64,000 nt of DNA. It comes from JBFMFR01 sp040752025. GTDB taxonomy: Bacteria; Chloroflexota; Anaerolineae; Anaerolineales; UBA4823. The translations under genes and the position numbers were made by a program. The stretch spans positions 186,001 to 250,000 of the forward strand of contig JBFMFR010000003.1 of assembly GCA_040752025.1 (NCBI GenBank), in the 5' to 3' direction. Positions 15,405 through 23,629 of the stretch are shown piece by piece; positions within the stretch are counted from its first letter, which is position 1; every line of letters begins with the position of its first letter. The notes below the pieces were generated by a model. It ran no database searches and was not told where the DNA came from. It was given only the letters and a program-made list of their open reading frames with translations.

Positions 15405-16823
15405 TTACTTCAGCCCCGCCACGCGCAGGCCGTCCTCCAGGATGGCCTGTACCCGGTCCTCCCTGGTCGTCTCGGTGTAGACGCGCATAATCGGCTCGGT
15501 GCCCGAGAAGCGGATCAGCAGCCAGCCGCCGTCTTCCAGGTTGAACTTGAAGCCGTCGGTGGTATCCAGGCCAGTGACTTTCAGGCCGCCAAAAGTCTGC
15601 GGCTGGGCGCTGAGGATGCGCTGCTCGCGCTGCTGGCGGCTGCCTTCGAAATAGGTGTCGACCCGGTCGTAGTAATGGGCGCCGACTTTGGCAAAGAGCA
15701 GGTCGATCAGCTCGGAGGGCTTCTTGCCCAGCCTGACCATCATGTCCAGGAGGTACAGGCCGGCCAGGATGCCGTCGCGCTCGGGGACGTGGTCCTGGAA
15801 GGCGTAGCCGCCCGACTCTTCGCCGCCGATGAGGGCGTTGGTCTCGAGCATCTTGGGCGCTACATACTTGAAGCCCACGCCGGTGGGGTAGACCGGCACG
15901 TTGTAGAGCTTGCCGAGCTTGTCGAGCATGGTGGTGGTAGAAAGGGTCTTGACGATGGGCCCGCGCAGGCCGCACACTTCCAGCATGTAATAGGCCAGCA
16001 AACCGAAAACGCGCAACTGGTCGATGAAAACGCCCTGCTCGTCGCCCACCCCCAGGCGGTCGGCGTCGCCGTCGGTGATGATCAGCACGTCGGCCCCCTG
16101 CTCCACAGTAGTTTGCAAGCCAACGTCCACGTTGGGGCGGATGGGCTCGGGGCGCTTCATCTCGGGGAAGATCGGGTTGCGCAGGTTGTGGATCTCGCTG
16201 ACCTGCGTGCGCCCGCCAGCCAACAGGCGCGGGAACCAGCCGATGCCGTTGCCCCACATGGGGTCGACGAGGACTTTCAGGCCGGCGTCTTTGACCGGCT
16301 GGAGGTCGATCAGGCGCTGGATCTGGGCGATGTAGGCCGGGGCGGGGTCGAACTGCACGACCAGCCCCTGGGCCTCGGCCTGCTCGATGGGCATGCGCTG
16401 CACGCCGTCTTCGGTGGGCGGGATGCGCGCCTCGATATCTTTGAGACCATCCGGGTCGATGGCCCCGCCGTACTGGTTGCGCACTTTGAAGCCATTGTCG
16501 GTGGGCGGGTTGTGCGAGGCGGTGATGTTGACCGCCGCCACGGCCTTTTTATCAACCACGGAATAGGAAATCACCGGCGTGGGGGTGTCCGACTGGGTCA
16601 GGTGCACGCGCAGGCCGTTGGCAGCCAGCACCTCGGCCACCGAGGCGGCAAAGTTGTCTGAGTGAAAGCGCTTGTCGTAGCCAACCACCACCCACTCGCC
16701 CTTCTGGCCCTGGCTCAACAGGTAGCTGGCAAAGCCCTGGGCGCAGCGGCGCAGGCTGGCAAAAGTGTAATCTTCGGCAATCCGTCCGCGCCAGCCATCC
16801 GTTCCAAATATAATCTGTGTCAT
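15405..16823 (-). CDS. Phosphoglucomutase/phosphomannomutase family enzyme
   Basis: 472 residues with the four alpha-D-phosphohexomutase signatures: FGTDGWRG near the N-terminus, the active-site phosphoserine loop NITASHNPPTDNG, the Mg-binding loop ITDGDADRLGVGDE, the sugar-recognition GGEESGGYAF and the phosphate-binding RFSGTEPIMRVY. It interconverts hexose 1- and 6-phosphates for glycogen, cell-wall or LPS-like sugar synthesis; exact sugar preference is not readable. The start has CGGGAGGATCG upstream, and a TATAAT-like -10 lies at 16864-16859 on this strand. First gene of the three-gene minus-strand unit. Confidence 0.88.
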   Translation of the reverse strand: MTQIIFGTDGWRGRIAEDYTFASLRRCAQGFASYLLSQGQKGEWVVVGYDKRFHSDNFAASVAEVLAANGLRVHLTQSDTPTPVISYSVVDKKAVAAVNITASHNPPTDNGFKVRNQYGGAIDPDGLKDIEARIPPTEDGVQRMPIEQAEAQGLVVQFDPAPAYIAQIQRLIDLQPVKDAGLKVLVDPMWGNGIGWFPRLLAGGRTQVSEIHNLRNPIFPEMKRPEPIRPNVDVGLQTTVEQGADVLIITDGDADRLGVGDEQGVFIDQLRVFGLLAYYMLEVCGLRGPIVKTLSTTTMLDKLGKLYNVPVYPTGVGFKYVAPKMLETNALIGGEESGGYAFQDHVPERDGILAGLYLLDMMVRLGKKPSELIDLLFAKVGAHYYDRVDTYFEGSRQQREQRILSAQPQTFGGLKVTGLDTTDGFKFNLEDGGWLLIRFSGTEPIMRVYTETTREDRVQAILEDGLRVAGLK

Positions 16824-16968
16824 CGATCCTCCCGGGAAAATGTGAATAGTACCGGCTTATTATATCAAGGGATATCTCCGCGAGGTAGGGAATCGCAGAA
16901 ATCAGACTTTTTCACTAGAATTATTGGTGTTGCAATTTGGTTGGTTTCGTCGTATAAATAGGGAGTTT

Positions 16969-17186
16969 ATCCGCAGATTACGCAGATGGACGCAGATTTT
17001 GTTTCTAAATAGGACGCAGATTTTCGCTGATTTCCGCAGATATTTTTTTGATTGACAGGTTTTTGCTTTTACCACGAAGGACACGAAGGTCACAAAGCTC
17101 TTTTGAGAATACTCTGTGAACTCTGTGGTTTCTCCGTGATCTCCGTGTTGAATTCACCTCTGCGAAAATCGGCGTAATCTGCGGAT
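16969..17186. repeat. Nested inverted intergenic repeat
   Basis: The outer arms are a perfect 15-base inverted pair, ATCCGCAGATTACGC (16969-16983) and its complement (17172-17186). The left arm continues into further copies of ACGCAGAT at roughly 10-base spacing (to about 17040). Inside is a second palindromic family: ACCACGAAGGACACGAAGG (from 17071) and the complementary CTCCGTGATCTCCGTGTT (about 17132-17150). Nothing is coded. This is a composite of two dispersed repeat types between phosphohexomutase and cysteine desulfurase. Confidence 0.65.
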
Positions 17187-17230
17187 GAGAAATATGTCAT
17201 TGTCAATCGATTCGAGGGATGTGATCCGCT

Positions 17231-18388
17231 ATGGAAGAAAAAGTTTACATGGATTTTGCAGCGACCACGCCGGTGGACGGGCGCGTGGTGGAGGCGATGC
17301 TGCCATATTTTAGCGAGGTGTTCGGCAATACTTCTTCGGTGCACTATTTCGGGCAGCAGGCGGAAGCGGCGCTGGAACGCAGCCGTGAAACTTTGGCCGA
17401 GGGGCTGAACTGCCAGCCAGGCGAGGTGATCTTCACTTCGTGCGGTTCGGAGAGCGATAACCTGGCGCTGCGCGGGGCAGCTTTCGCGGCGCGCAAAGGG
17501 CGCGGCGCCGACCACATCCTGATCAGCCCGGTGGAGCACCACGCCGTGTGGCGCACCGCCCAGCAACTGGCGCGCCAGCACGGCTTCGAGGTGGAATACC
17601 TGCCGGTAGACGAGTTCGGCTGCGTCGATCCGCAGGAAGTGGCGGCGCGGCTGCGCCAGACCACGGCGGTAGTCTCGGTGATGTACGCCAACAACGAGAT
17701 CGGCAGCCTCAACCCGATCGCCGAGATCGGGGCGATGTGCCAGACGCAGGGCGTGCCCTTCCACACCGACGCGGTGCAGGCGGCCGCTTACCTGCCGGTG
17801 GATACGCAGGCCTTGAACGTGGACCTGCTCTCGCTGGGGGCGCATAAATTCTACGGGCCCAAGGGCGTGGGGGCGCTGTACGTGCGCAAAGGTACGCCCA
17901 TCGTGCCGGCGCAGACCGGCGGCGGGCAGGAATTCGGGCTGCGGGCCGGGACGCACAACACGGCTTACATCGTGGGCATGGCGGAGGCCTTCCGCCTGGC
18001 GCAGGTCGAACGGGCAGCACGCACGGAAGCCCTGACGCCGCTGCGCGACCAGATCATCGGCAGGGCGTTGGAAGAAATCCCCGACTGCCGCCTGACCGGG
18101 CACCCCAGCCAGCGCCTGCCCAACCACGCCAGCCTGGCTTTCCAGGGCGTGGACGGCAACCTGCTGCTGAACATGCTGGACGCGGCGGGCTTCGCCTGCT
18201 CGTCGGGCTCGGCGTGCAGGACCGGCGACCCGGAGCCGTCCGAGGTGCTGCTGGCGATCGGGCTGGGGCGCGAGTGGGCGCTGGGCTCGCTGCGCGTCAC
18301 GCTGGGCAGCAGCAGCACGCCCGAACAGGTGCAGGCCTTCCTGGAAGCCCTGCCGGAGCTGGCGGCGCGCAACCGCGCCCTGAAATAG
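17231..18388 (+). CDS. Cysteine desulfurase (NifS/IscS family)
   Basis: 385 residues. Landmarks: MDFAATTPVDGRV at the N-terminus, the PLP-binding lysine in SLGAHKFYGPKGVGALY (His-Lys of the NifS signature), HHAVW for cofactor stacking, NNEIGS, and the mobile catalytic-cysteine loop CSSGSACRTG near residue 330. It removes sulfur from cysteine as an enzyme persulfide for Fe-S clusters and tRNA thiolation. The gene is 7 bases before mnmA, the usual partner that accepts this sulfur for 2-thiouridine formation. A TGTGATCCGCT leader without a strong Shine-Dalgarno precedes the ATG. Confidence 0.93.
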   Translation: MEEKVYMDFAATTPVDGRVVEAMLPYFSEVFGNTSSVHYFGQQAEAALERSRETLAEGLNCQPGEVIFTSCGSESDNLALRGAAFAARKGRGADHILISPVEHHAVWRTAQQLARQHGFEVEYLPVDEFGCVDPQEVAARLRQTTAVVSVMYANNEIGSLNPIAEIGAMCQTQGVPFHTDAVQAAAYLPVDTQALNVDLLSLGAHKFYGPKGVGALYVRKGTPIVPAQTGGGQEFGLRAGTHNTAYIVGMAEAFRLAQVERAARTEALTPLRDQIIGRALEEIPDCRLTGHPSQRLPNHASLAFQGVDGNLLLNMLDAAGFACSSGSACRTGDPEPSEVLLAIGLGREWALGSLRVTLGSSSTPEQVQAFLEALPELAARNRALK

Positions 18389-18395
18389 GTGGCTG

Positions 18396-19478
18396 GTGAG
18401 CGATAACACAAGCGCCCTCCCCCGCGTGGTGGTGGCGATGAGCGGCGGCGTGGACAGTTCGGTGGCCGCCGCCCTGCTGGCCCAGCAAGGCTACCCGGTG
18501 GTGGGGGTGATGCTGCGCCTGTGGAACGAGCCGGGCAGCGAGGAACACAACCGCTGCTGCACGCCGGATGCCATGGCGCAGGCGCGGCGGGTGGCAGCGA
18601 TCCTGGGCATCCCATTTTATGCCGTCGACGCCCAGGAGATCTTCCGCCAGCAGGTGGTGCAGGCGCTGATTGACGGCTACACGCAAGGCGCTACACCTAA
18701 CCCCTGCCTGGTGTGCAACCGGCGCATCCGCTGGGGCTTCCTGTGGCAGCGCGCCCAGGCCCTGGGCGGCGAGCGCCTGGCTACCGGCCACTACGCCCGC
18801 CTGCAAAGCGACGGGAATGGGCGCATGCAACTGCTGAAAGGCTGCGATGAAGGCAAAGACCAGTCTTACGTGCTGCACATGCTCAACCAGGAGCAACTGG
18901 CGCACACCCTGCTGCCCCTGGGAGGCTACAGCAAGGCGCAGGTGCGGGAGATGGCGCGCCGGTTCGGGCTGCCGGTAGCCGAGCGACCCGACAGCCAGGA
19001 CCTGTGCTTCCTGGGTGAAGGCGACTACCGCAGCTTCCTCTCCCGCCACGCCCCCCAGGTGGAGGCGCCCGGGACGATCCTGACCCAGTCCGGCGAAAGC
19101 CTGGGCGAGCACCGCGGCCTGGCCTTCTACACCATCGGCCAGCGTAAAGGCCTGGGGCTCTCGGCGCCCCAGCCGCTGTACGTGTTGGCAAAAGACTTGC
19201 AGCGCAATGCCTTGATCGTCGGGCGACTGGAAGAACTGGGCGGGCAAGAATTAACCGCTGCGGAAGTCAACTGGATCGCCGGACAGGCGCCCAAGCAGCC
19301 CGTGCGCGCCCAGGCCAAGATCCGCTACAAAGCCCAGCCTGAGTGGGCGCAGGTCACTCCCCTGGAGGGGCAGCGCGCCCAGGTGCGCTTCGAGCGCCGG
19401 CTGCGCGACATCACCCCCGGCCAGGCGGTCGTATTCTACGACGGCGAGACCTGCCTGGGCGGCGGCACCATTCAATAA
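18396..19478 (+). CDS. mnmA: tRNA-specific 2-thiouridylase MnmA
   Basis: 360 residues, full family length. The PP-loop ATP site is VVVAMSGGVDSSVAAALLA (about 10-28). The first catalytic cysteine is in NPCLVCNRRI and the second in QDLCFLGEGDYR; these relay persulfide sulfur to U34 of tRNAs for Lys, Glu and Gln. FYTIGQRKGLGL marks the tRNA-binding central domain. The start is a GTG with AGGTGG upstream, a few bases after the cysteine desulfurase stop, giving a tight sulfur-relay operon. Confidence 0.95.
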   Translation: MSDNTSALPRVVVAMSGGVDSSVAAALLAQQGYPVVGVMLRLWNEPGSEEHNRCCTPDAMAQARRVAAILGIPFYAVDAQEIFRQQVVQALIDGYTQGATPNPCLVCNRRIRWGFLWQRAQALGGERLATGHYARLQSDGNGRMQLLKGCDEGKDQSYVLHMLNQEQLAHTLLPLGGYSKAQVREMARRFGLPVAERPDSQDLCFLGEGDYRSFLSRHAPQVEAPGTILTQSGESLGEHRGLAFYTIGQRKGLGLSAPQPLYVLAKDLQRNALIVGRLEELGGQELTAAEVNWIAGQAPKQPVRAQAKIRYKAQPEWAQVTPLEGQRAQVRFERRLRDITPGQAVVFYDGETCLGGGTIQ

Positions 19479-19496
19479 GAAAAACCGAGGGAAACG

Positions 19497-19805
19497 ATGA
19501 CCCTACCTGCCTTGATCTTCGCTTTTTTGATCGCCACCCTTTACGGCCTCGTGTTCCACCTGCTGCGCGGCGGGCGCGCCGGGCGATTGGTACTCTACAC
19601 GGTGCTGAGCTGGATCGGCTTCACCGCCGGCCAACTCCTGGCCGAATGGATGGGCTGGACACTGGGCAGCATCGGGCCGGTGCACTTTTTCTTCGCCAGC
19701 ATGGGCAGCCTGGCATTCATCGGGATTGGCTACTGGCTCAGCCTGGTCGAGACCAAGGAGGCCGAGGAGCCTTACCGGCGGTCAGGCGGCACGCGGCATA
19801 GATAG
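19497..19805 (+). CDS. Small integral membrane protein
   Basis: 102 residues with three hydrophobic segments (LIFAFLIATLYGLVFHLL, LVLYTVLSWIGFTAGQLLA and HFFFASMGSLAFIGIGYWL) and a short charged C-terminus. No family recognised. It starts 18 bases after mnmA with GAGGGAAACG upstream, so it probably shares that transcript. The arrangement of a tiny membrane protein between mnmA and trmI gives no functional clue. Confidence 0.7.
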   Translation: MTLPALIFAFLIATLYGLVFHLLRGGRAGRLVLYTVLSWIGFTAGQLLAEWMGWTLGSIGPVHFFFASMGSLAFIGIGYWLSLVETKEAEEPYRRSGGTRHR

Positions 19806-19864
19806 CTGGCAGGCCCAGCGCACCCGTTTGCCCACCTGGCACGCTCATCCTGCAACCTTCGTGG

Positions 19865-19870
19865 TAAGAT
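19865..19870 (+). promoter_or_regulatory. -10 element for a leaderless trmI mRNA
   Basis: TAAGAT ends immediately before ATG 19871 and six bases before ATG 19877. Transcription starting seven bases beyond the box would begin on the A of ATG 19877. No clear -35 box was found, so support comes from the spacing alone. Confidence 0.4.
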
Positions 19871-19876
19871 ATGGCT

Positions 19877-20776
19877 ATGCAACCCGACCCACAACACGAC
19901 GATCCGCGCGCCTGCGCCCAAGAAGGCGACCTGGCCCAGTTGGTCAGCCCCAACAATAAAGTCAGCATCATCCGCCTGGAAAGCGGCGGCAAATTCGAAT
20001 CGCACCGCGGCATCCTGCCTCACGATGACCTGATCGGGCAGCCCTGGGGCAGCCAGGTGTTCTCGCACCTGGGCAGCGCCTATTTCCTGCTGCGGCCTTC
20101 GCTCAGCGATTTGCTCAAAGAAATCCGCCGCAACACCCAGATCATGTACCCTAAAGAGATCGGCTACGTGCTGGTGACGATGGGCATCGGCCCCGGCAAG
20201 CACGTGCTGGAGGCTGGCACCGGCTCGGGGGCGCTGACCACCGCCCTGGCCTGGGCAGTCGGCCCGCAGGGCCACGTGACCTCCTACGACGTGCGCCAGG
20301 AAATGCAGAACCTGGCGCGCAAGAACCTGGGGAGCGTAGGCCTGGCCGAGCGGGTGACCTTCAAGCTGCGCGACATCGCCGAAGGCTTCGACGAGCGCAA
20401 CGTGGATGCCCTGTTCCTGGATGTGCCCAATCCTTACGACTACCTGGAGCAGGTGCGCCAGGCGCTGGTGCCGGGCGGGTATTTCGGCTGCATCCTGCCC
20501 ACCACCAACCAGGTCTCGCGCCTGCTGCAAGCTTTTTACCCGTATGGCTACGCCTTTATCGAGGTGTGCGAAATCATGCTGCGTTATTACAAACCGGTCC
20601 CCGAGCGCCTGCGCCCCACCGACCGCATGGTGGCTCACACCGGCTACCTGATCTTCGCCCGTCCGATGCTGCTGGCAAAGGAGCGGCCGGCAGATGCTCC
20701 GCTTCCCTTTGAAGCTCCACTCGGCGAAGACGAATCGGGCGAAGAGAAAGCATTCGACGATCGTTCAGGAGAGTGA
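19877..20776 (+). CDS. trmI: tRNA (adenine-58-N1)-methyltransferase TrmI
   Basis: About 299 residues. An N-terminal beta-barrel-like part (FESHRGILPHDDLIGQPWG) precedes the methyltransferase domain with motif I VLEAGTGSGALT, SYDVRQEMQ (motif II) and ALFLDVPNPYDYLEQ (motif IV), and CEIMLRYYKPVPERLRPTDR, all as in the tetrameric TrmI/Gcd14 enzymes that make m1A58 in the T loop. ATG 19877 is preferred to 19871 because of the adjacent -10 box; the difference is two codons. The stop lies 4 bases before the next gene, whose ribosome-binding site AGGAGAG is inside the trmI end. Confidence 0.88.
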   Translation: MQPDPQHDDPRACAQEGDLAQLVSPNNKVSIIRLESGGKFESHRGILPHDDLIGQPWGSQVFSHLGSAYFLLRPSLSDLLKEIRRNTQIMYPKEIGYVLVTMGIGPGKHVLEAGTGSGALTTALAWAVGPQGHVTSYDVRQEMQNLARKNLGSVGLAERVTFKLRDIAEGFDERNVDALFLDVPNPYDYLEQVRQALVPGGYFGCILPTTNQVSRLLQAFYPYGYAFIEVCEIMLRYYKPVPERLRPTDRMVAHTGYLIFARPMLLAKERPADAPLPFEAPLGEDESGEEKAFDDRSGE

Positions 20777-20780
20777 AATC

Positions 20781-21353
20781 ATGTTTCGAAGACGCCCCCT
20801 GCGCCGCGCCATAATGGGTCGGCCTCCTTTGGGAGAACCCGCGCGCCGTGCCCTGATGCACGGCCACCACTTGATGGAAACCGGCAATTACGCCGAGGCC
20901 GCCCAGGTGTTCGAGCGCCTGGCCAGCGAAGCGCAAGCGCGCGGCATGCTGCCGCGCGCCCCCCAGCTTTATTTCCAGGCTTCGCGCGCCCGCATGCTGG
21001 CCGGGCAGGTGCCCCAAGCGCTGGACCTGCTGTACAAGGGACTGCAAATACTGGCTGACACGCAGCACTGGCAGCACCTGTACAAAGCCGGCCTGCGCGC
21101 CGTGGAAGGGCTCAAACAACAAGGCCACCCCAAAGAAGCCGAGCAGGTGCAAGCCTGGATCGACGCGGCCATCAAAGATCACCCCGAGGCCAAACAGGCC
21201 GCGCTGGAGGCTGCCGCCCCGGCCCGACCGCGGCACATCCCCGCCAAGTGCCCGTTCTGCGGCGGCTCGATCCGGCCGAACGAGGTCGAATGGCTGGACG
21301 AAACCACCGCCGAGTGCCCGTACTGCGGAAGCTCGGTGCAATCCGAAGAATAA
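20781..21353 (+). CDS. TPR-like protein with two C-terminal zinc-ribbon knuckles
   Basis: 190 residues. The first 140 residues are helical with TPR-like pairs (HHLMETGNYAEAAQVFERLA, YFQASRARMLAGQVPQALDL). The C-terminus has CPFCGGSIRPNEVEWLD...CPYCGSSV, a four-cysteine zinc ribbon. The start is fixed by AGGAGAG six bases upstream of ATG 20781, inside the preceding trmI. It probably acts as an adaptor; no specific partner is known. Expected to be cotranscribed with trmI. Confidence 0.7.
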   Translation: MFRRRPLRRAIMGRPPLGEPARRALMHGHHLMETGNYAEAAQVFERLASEAQARGMLPRAPQLYFQASRARMLAGQVPQALDLLYKGLQILADTQHWQHLYKAGLRAVEGLKQQGHPKEAEQVQAWIDAAIKDHPEAKQAALEAAAPARPRHIPAKCPFCGGSIRPNEVEWLDETTAECPYCGSSVQSEE

Positions 21354-21379
21354 CCTGCTGACAAGCACTGACGATTTCA

Positions 21380-22012
21380 TTGACTGCCAAGCTCAACCTC
21401 TCCGAGGTGGAAATCCAGCACTACCTGGCAAAGCTGGACTTAAATATCGCTCCGCAGGGGCCGCTCTTCCCCGAAGGCCTGGTGCTGCACGAAGGCACGC
21501 CGCGCCTGGCAGCCGTGTTGATCCCTTTCCTGTGGCGCGAAGACGGCTGGCACCTGCTCTTCACCCGGCGCAACGCCGGCCTGGCCGAACACAGCGGGCA
21601 GGTGGCCTTCCCCGGCGGGCGCATGGACCCGCAGGACCGTACACCGGAAGAGACCGCCCTGCGCGAAGCGCACGAAGAGATCGGCCTGAACCCGGCAGAC
21701 GTGCGCCCGCTGGGCCGCCTGCGCCAGTTCATGACCATCACCAACTACCTGGTCACGCCAGTGGTGGGCGTGATGCCCTGGCCCTACCCACTGCAACCCT
21801 CGCCCGACGAGGTGAGCCGGGCCTTCACCATCCCGTTAGCGTGGCTGGCGGATCGATCCAACTGCGAAAAGCGCATCCGCACGCTGCCAGCCCCCTTCGA
21901 CAGCATCCCGGTGATTTACTACAAGCCCTACGATGGTGAAGTGCTGTGGGGCGCCAGCGCCTACATCACTTTGAACCTCTTAGACACCTTGCAGTTGAAC
22001 GGTAACAAATAA
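21380..22012 (+). CDS. Nudix hydrolase, CoA pyrophosphatase (NudL) type
   Basis: 210 residues from a TTG at 21380; no in-frame ATG precedes the conserved part, so TTG is assumed. The CoAse-specific motif LLFTRRNAGLAEHSGQVAFP leads into the Nudix box GGRMDPQDRTPEETALREAH-EEIGL, whose glutamates bind Mg2+. The family cleaves CoA and its derivatives to phosphopantetheine and 3',5'-ADP. Family length and motif spacing are normal. It follows the zinc-ribbon gene by 26 bases and ends at a strong terminator. Confidence 0.85.
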   Translation: MTAKLNLSEVEIQHYLAKLDLNIAPQGPLFPEGLVLHEGTPRLAAVLIPFLWREDGWHLLFTRRNAGLAEHSGQVAFPGGRMDPQDRTPEETALREAHEEIGLNPADVRPLGRLRQFMTITNYLVTPVVGVMPWPYPLQPSPDEVSRAFTIPLAWLADRSNCEKRIRTLPAPFDSIPVIYYKPYDGEVLWGASAYITLNLLDTLQLNGNK

Positions 22013-22014
22013 AA

Positions 22015-22044
22015 ACAGAGTGGAGTCGGTTGGCTCCACTCTGT
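22015..22044. terminator. Bidirectional terminator
   Basis: Perfect 11-base arms ACAGAGTGGAG and CTCCACTCTGT around an 8-base loop. On the minus strand it is followed by TTTTTAT, ideal for the L25 gene; on the plus strand by CTTAC, weaker, at the end of the Nudix gene. Confidence 0.85.
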
Positions 22045-22069
22045 CTTACACCCAGAAGCTGCAGAAGTT

Positions 22070-22714
22070 TTAGAAGTCGCCTTCTTCCCTCTTGCCTCGC
22101 TCGATCACCTCGGGCTCTTCTTCGGCAGCAATCGCCTCTTCGCCTTCGACCTTGGGCTCAGCGGCGGGCGCGGTGACCAGGATAATCATCTCGTCGCCAT
22201 CCGTCAGCACTTCGACTTCAGGGGCAATGACCAGGTCGCGCACGTAAATCGCATCACCGATCTCCTTGAGCACGCTCAGGTCGACCTCGATGCGCTCAGG
22301 CAGATCGCGCGGCAGGCATTCCACTTCCACTTCTTCCTGCCCGGTAACGATCACGCCGTTGTAATTCTTGACCGCCGGCGCGTCGCCTTCCAGCACCAGG
22401 CTCACCGAAGTGCGCAGGCGCTCGGTCATCGAAACTTCCTGGAAATCGACGTGCAGCATGGCCCCAGAAACGGGGTGGAACTGGCGCTCGCGCACCAGCA
22501 CATTGTGCGGCTGGCCTTCCACTTCCACCGCAATCAGGTGCGACGAAGACACGCTCATCAAGGAACGCGTGGCGGTGCGGTAATCGAGCACGATCACCAT
22601 CGGCGCAAATCCATGCCCGTAGATCACCGCGGGGAGCTTGCCTTCCCGGCGCAGGGCCTTCACCTGCTTGCCGATTACCGTGCGCGGCTCGGCTTTCAAA
22701 ACGATCTCTTCCAT
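22070..22714 (-). CDS. rplY: 50S ribosomal protein L25, general stress CTC type
   Basis: 214 residues from ATG 22714 (AGGAAGGATGTT upstream; an in-frame start at 22741 lacks one). The N-terminal 5S-rRNA-binding beta-barrel includes RTVIGKQVKALRREGKLPAV and the C-terminal TL5/CTC domain includes HVDFQEVSM...VSLVLEGDAPAVKNY and VECLPRDLPERIEVDLS. The acidic tail (EEPEVIERGKREEGDF) is usual for the long form. It binds 5S rRNA in the large subunit. Confidence 0.92.
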   Translation of the reverse strand: MEEIVLKAEPRTVIGKQVKALRREGKLPAVIYGHGFAPMVIVLDYRTATRSLMSVSSSHLIAVEVEGQPHNVLVRERQFHPVSGAMLHVDFQEVSMTERLRTSVSLVLEGDAPAVKNYNGVIVTGQEEVEVECLPRDLPERIEVDLSVLKEIGDAIYVRDLVIAPEVEVLTDGDEMIILVTAPAAEPKVEGEEAIAAEEEPEVIERGKREEGDF

Positions 22715-22846
22715 AACATCCTTCCTCGGAGCGCCTCTCACCTGGTCGCTGCCAGGTTACCCTCGCTCCTTTGGTATATTTCCGGCTTCCACCGGTGGTA
22801 ATGACAAAGCCGCAGGAAAACTGCAGCCATGTTTACGAATGAATGA

Positions 22847-23389
22847 TCAGCCTCTGCGGCGGCTCAACAGGCGCGTGGCGAACATCACCAGCCCGATCGT
22901 TACACCTGTTACCAGGCCAAACAGGGCTGCCCGGGGCGTATCCAGCACAGTCTCAACAGGACCTTCCACCTTGCCAGCCAGCAAGATGGCAGTGTGCACT
23001 GGCCCGCCCTGCACCTGGTTGGCAACGACCAGCCCGGCCTGGGTTTCGGTCATGTCGACAGATTGGGCATATACCGCCACGGCCTGGCTGTTATTCATGA
23101 CCACATCGTTAGCCTGCATAAAACCAGCCAGGCCCTGCGAGAGGTTGAGCGTGCCGGCCTGGGCGGACAAGACCGCCCCAACCTGGATATCCAGGTCCTG
23201 GGCCGCCACCCGGTCTGCGATGCTCTGGCGCACTTCCATCTCGTTCGCCGCCAGGCTCTGGACAGCGGTCTGGTTCAAACGCGCCATCTCGGCCTGCACT
23301 GAGCCAACCAACGATTGAGACAGGTTCACCGTCTCGGCCTTGATCTGCTCCTCGAAATCCTCCTGCGGTTCAGTCATGGGTTCGTCCAT
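22847..23389 (-). CDS. Repetitive, tail-anchored membrane protein of unknown function
   Basis: 180 residues. Residues 15-135 consist of Ala/Gln/Asn-rich short repeats with alternating hydrophobic and polar residues (VNLSQSLVGSVQAEMARLNQ, GTLNLSQGLAGFMQANDVVM), compatible with a small beta-solenoid facing the cytoplasm. One C-terminal membrane segment (AALFGLVTGVTIGLVMFATR) is followed by LLSRRRG, so the bulk is likely cytoplasmic. The start has GGAGGCGAAAA. I do not recognise a named family. A terminator-like hairpin stands in the leader. Confidence 0.65.
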   Translation of the reverse strand: MDEPMTEPQEDFEEQIKAETVNLSQSLVGSVQAEMARLNQTAVQSLAANEMEVRQSIADRVAAQDLDIQVGAVLSAQAGTLNLSQGLAGFMQANDVVMNNSQAVAVYAQSVDMTETQAGLVVANQVQGGPVHTAILLAGKVEGPVETVLDTPRAALFGLVTGVTIGLVMFATRLLSRRRG

Positions 23390-23424
23390 TTTTCGCCTCC
23401 AGACAGATCAACACACACAAAAAC

Positions 23425-23441
23425 GCCCCCGCCGCGGGGGC
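23425..23441 (-). terminator. Terminator-like hairpin in the leader of the tail-anchored protein gene
   Basis: On the minus strand GCCCCCG and CGGGGGC arms around a 3-base loop are followed by TTTTTGTG, then within 20 bases by the GGAGG ribosome-binding site of the 180-residue protein. A second hairpin, AATTCA-AGGGC-TGAATT, lies directly upstream. No minus-strand gene lies upstream to be terminated, so premature termination (attenuation) is possible. Confidence 0.55.
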
Positions 23442-23537
23442 CCAATTCAGCCCTTGAATTTTAGCCGTCTTATCACTTTTCGTCAATACCTTCGCAGATT
23501 TTCACGCAGGCGCGAATCCAAAACGATTACGGGTTTC

Positions 23538-23575
23538 CCCTAATTAGGGACCTTGCCCGGCACTCACGTTATAAT
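23538..23575 (+). promoter_or_regulatory. Promoter and candidate operator of the Nudix gene
   Basis: A perfect 12-base palindrome CCCTAATTAGGG (23538-23549) is followed by a consensus TATAAT at 23570-23575. The palindrome covers the place where the -35 region would be, as expected for a repressor or activator site. The downstream gene starts at 23630. Confidence 0.5.
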
Positions 23576-23629
23576 AGGCGCAGCGAGTAACGCCTGGAGT
23601 ATCCAGATCGATTGCGAAAGGAACCTGAC

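Noticed and set aside
14664..16661. 665-codon open frame opposite TatD and phosphohexomutase
   Set aside because: Antisense shadow of two recognised enzymes in GC-rich DNA; no family motifs.
17090..18409. 439-codon minus-strand frame opposite cysteine desulfurase
   Set aside because: Shadow frame that also runs through the intergenic repeat.
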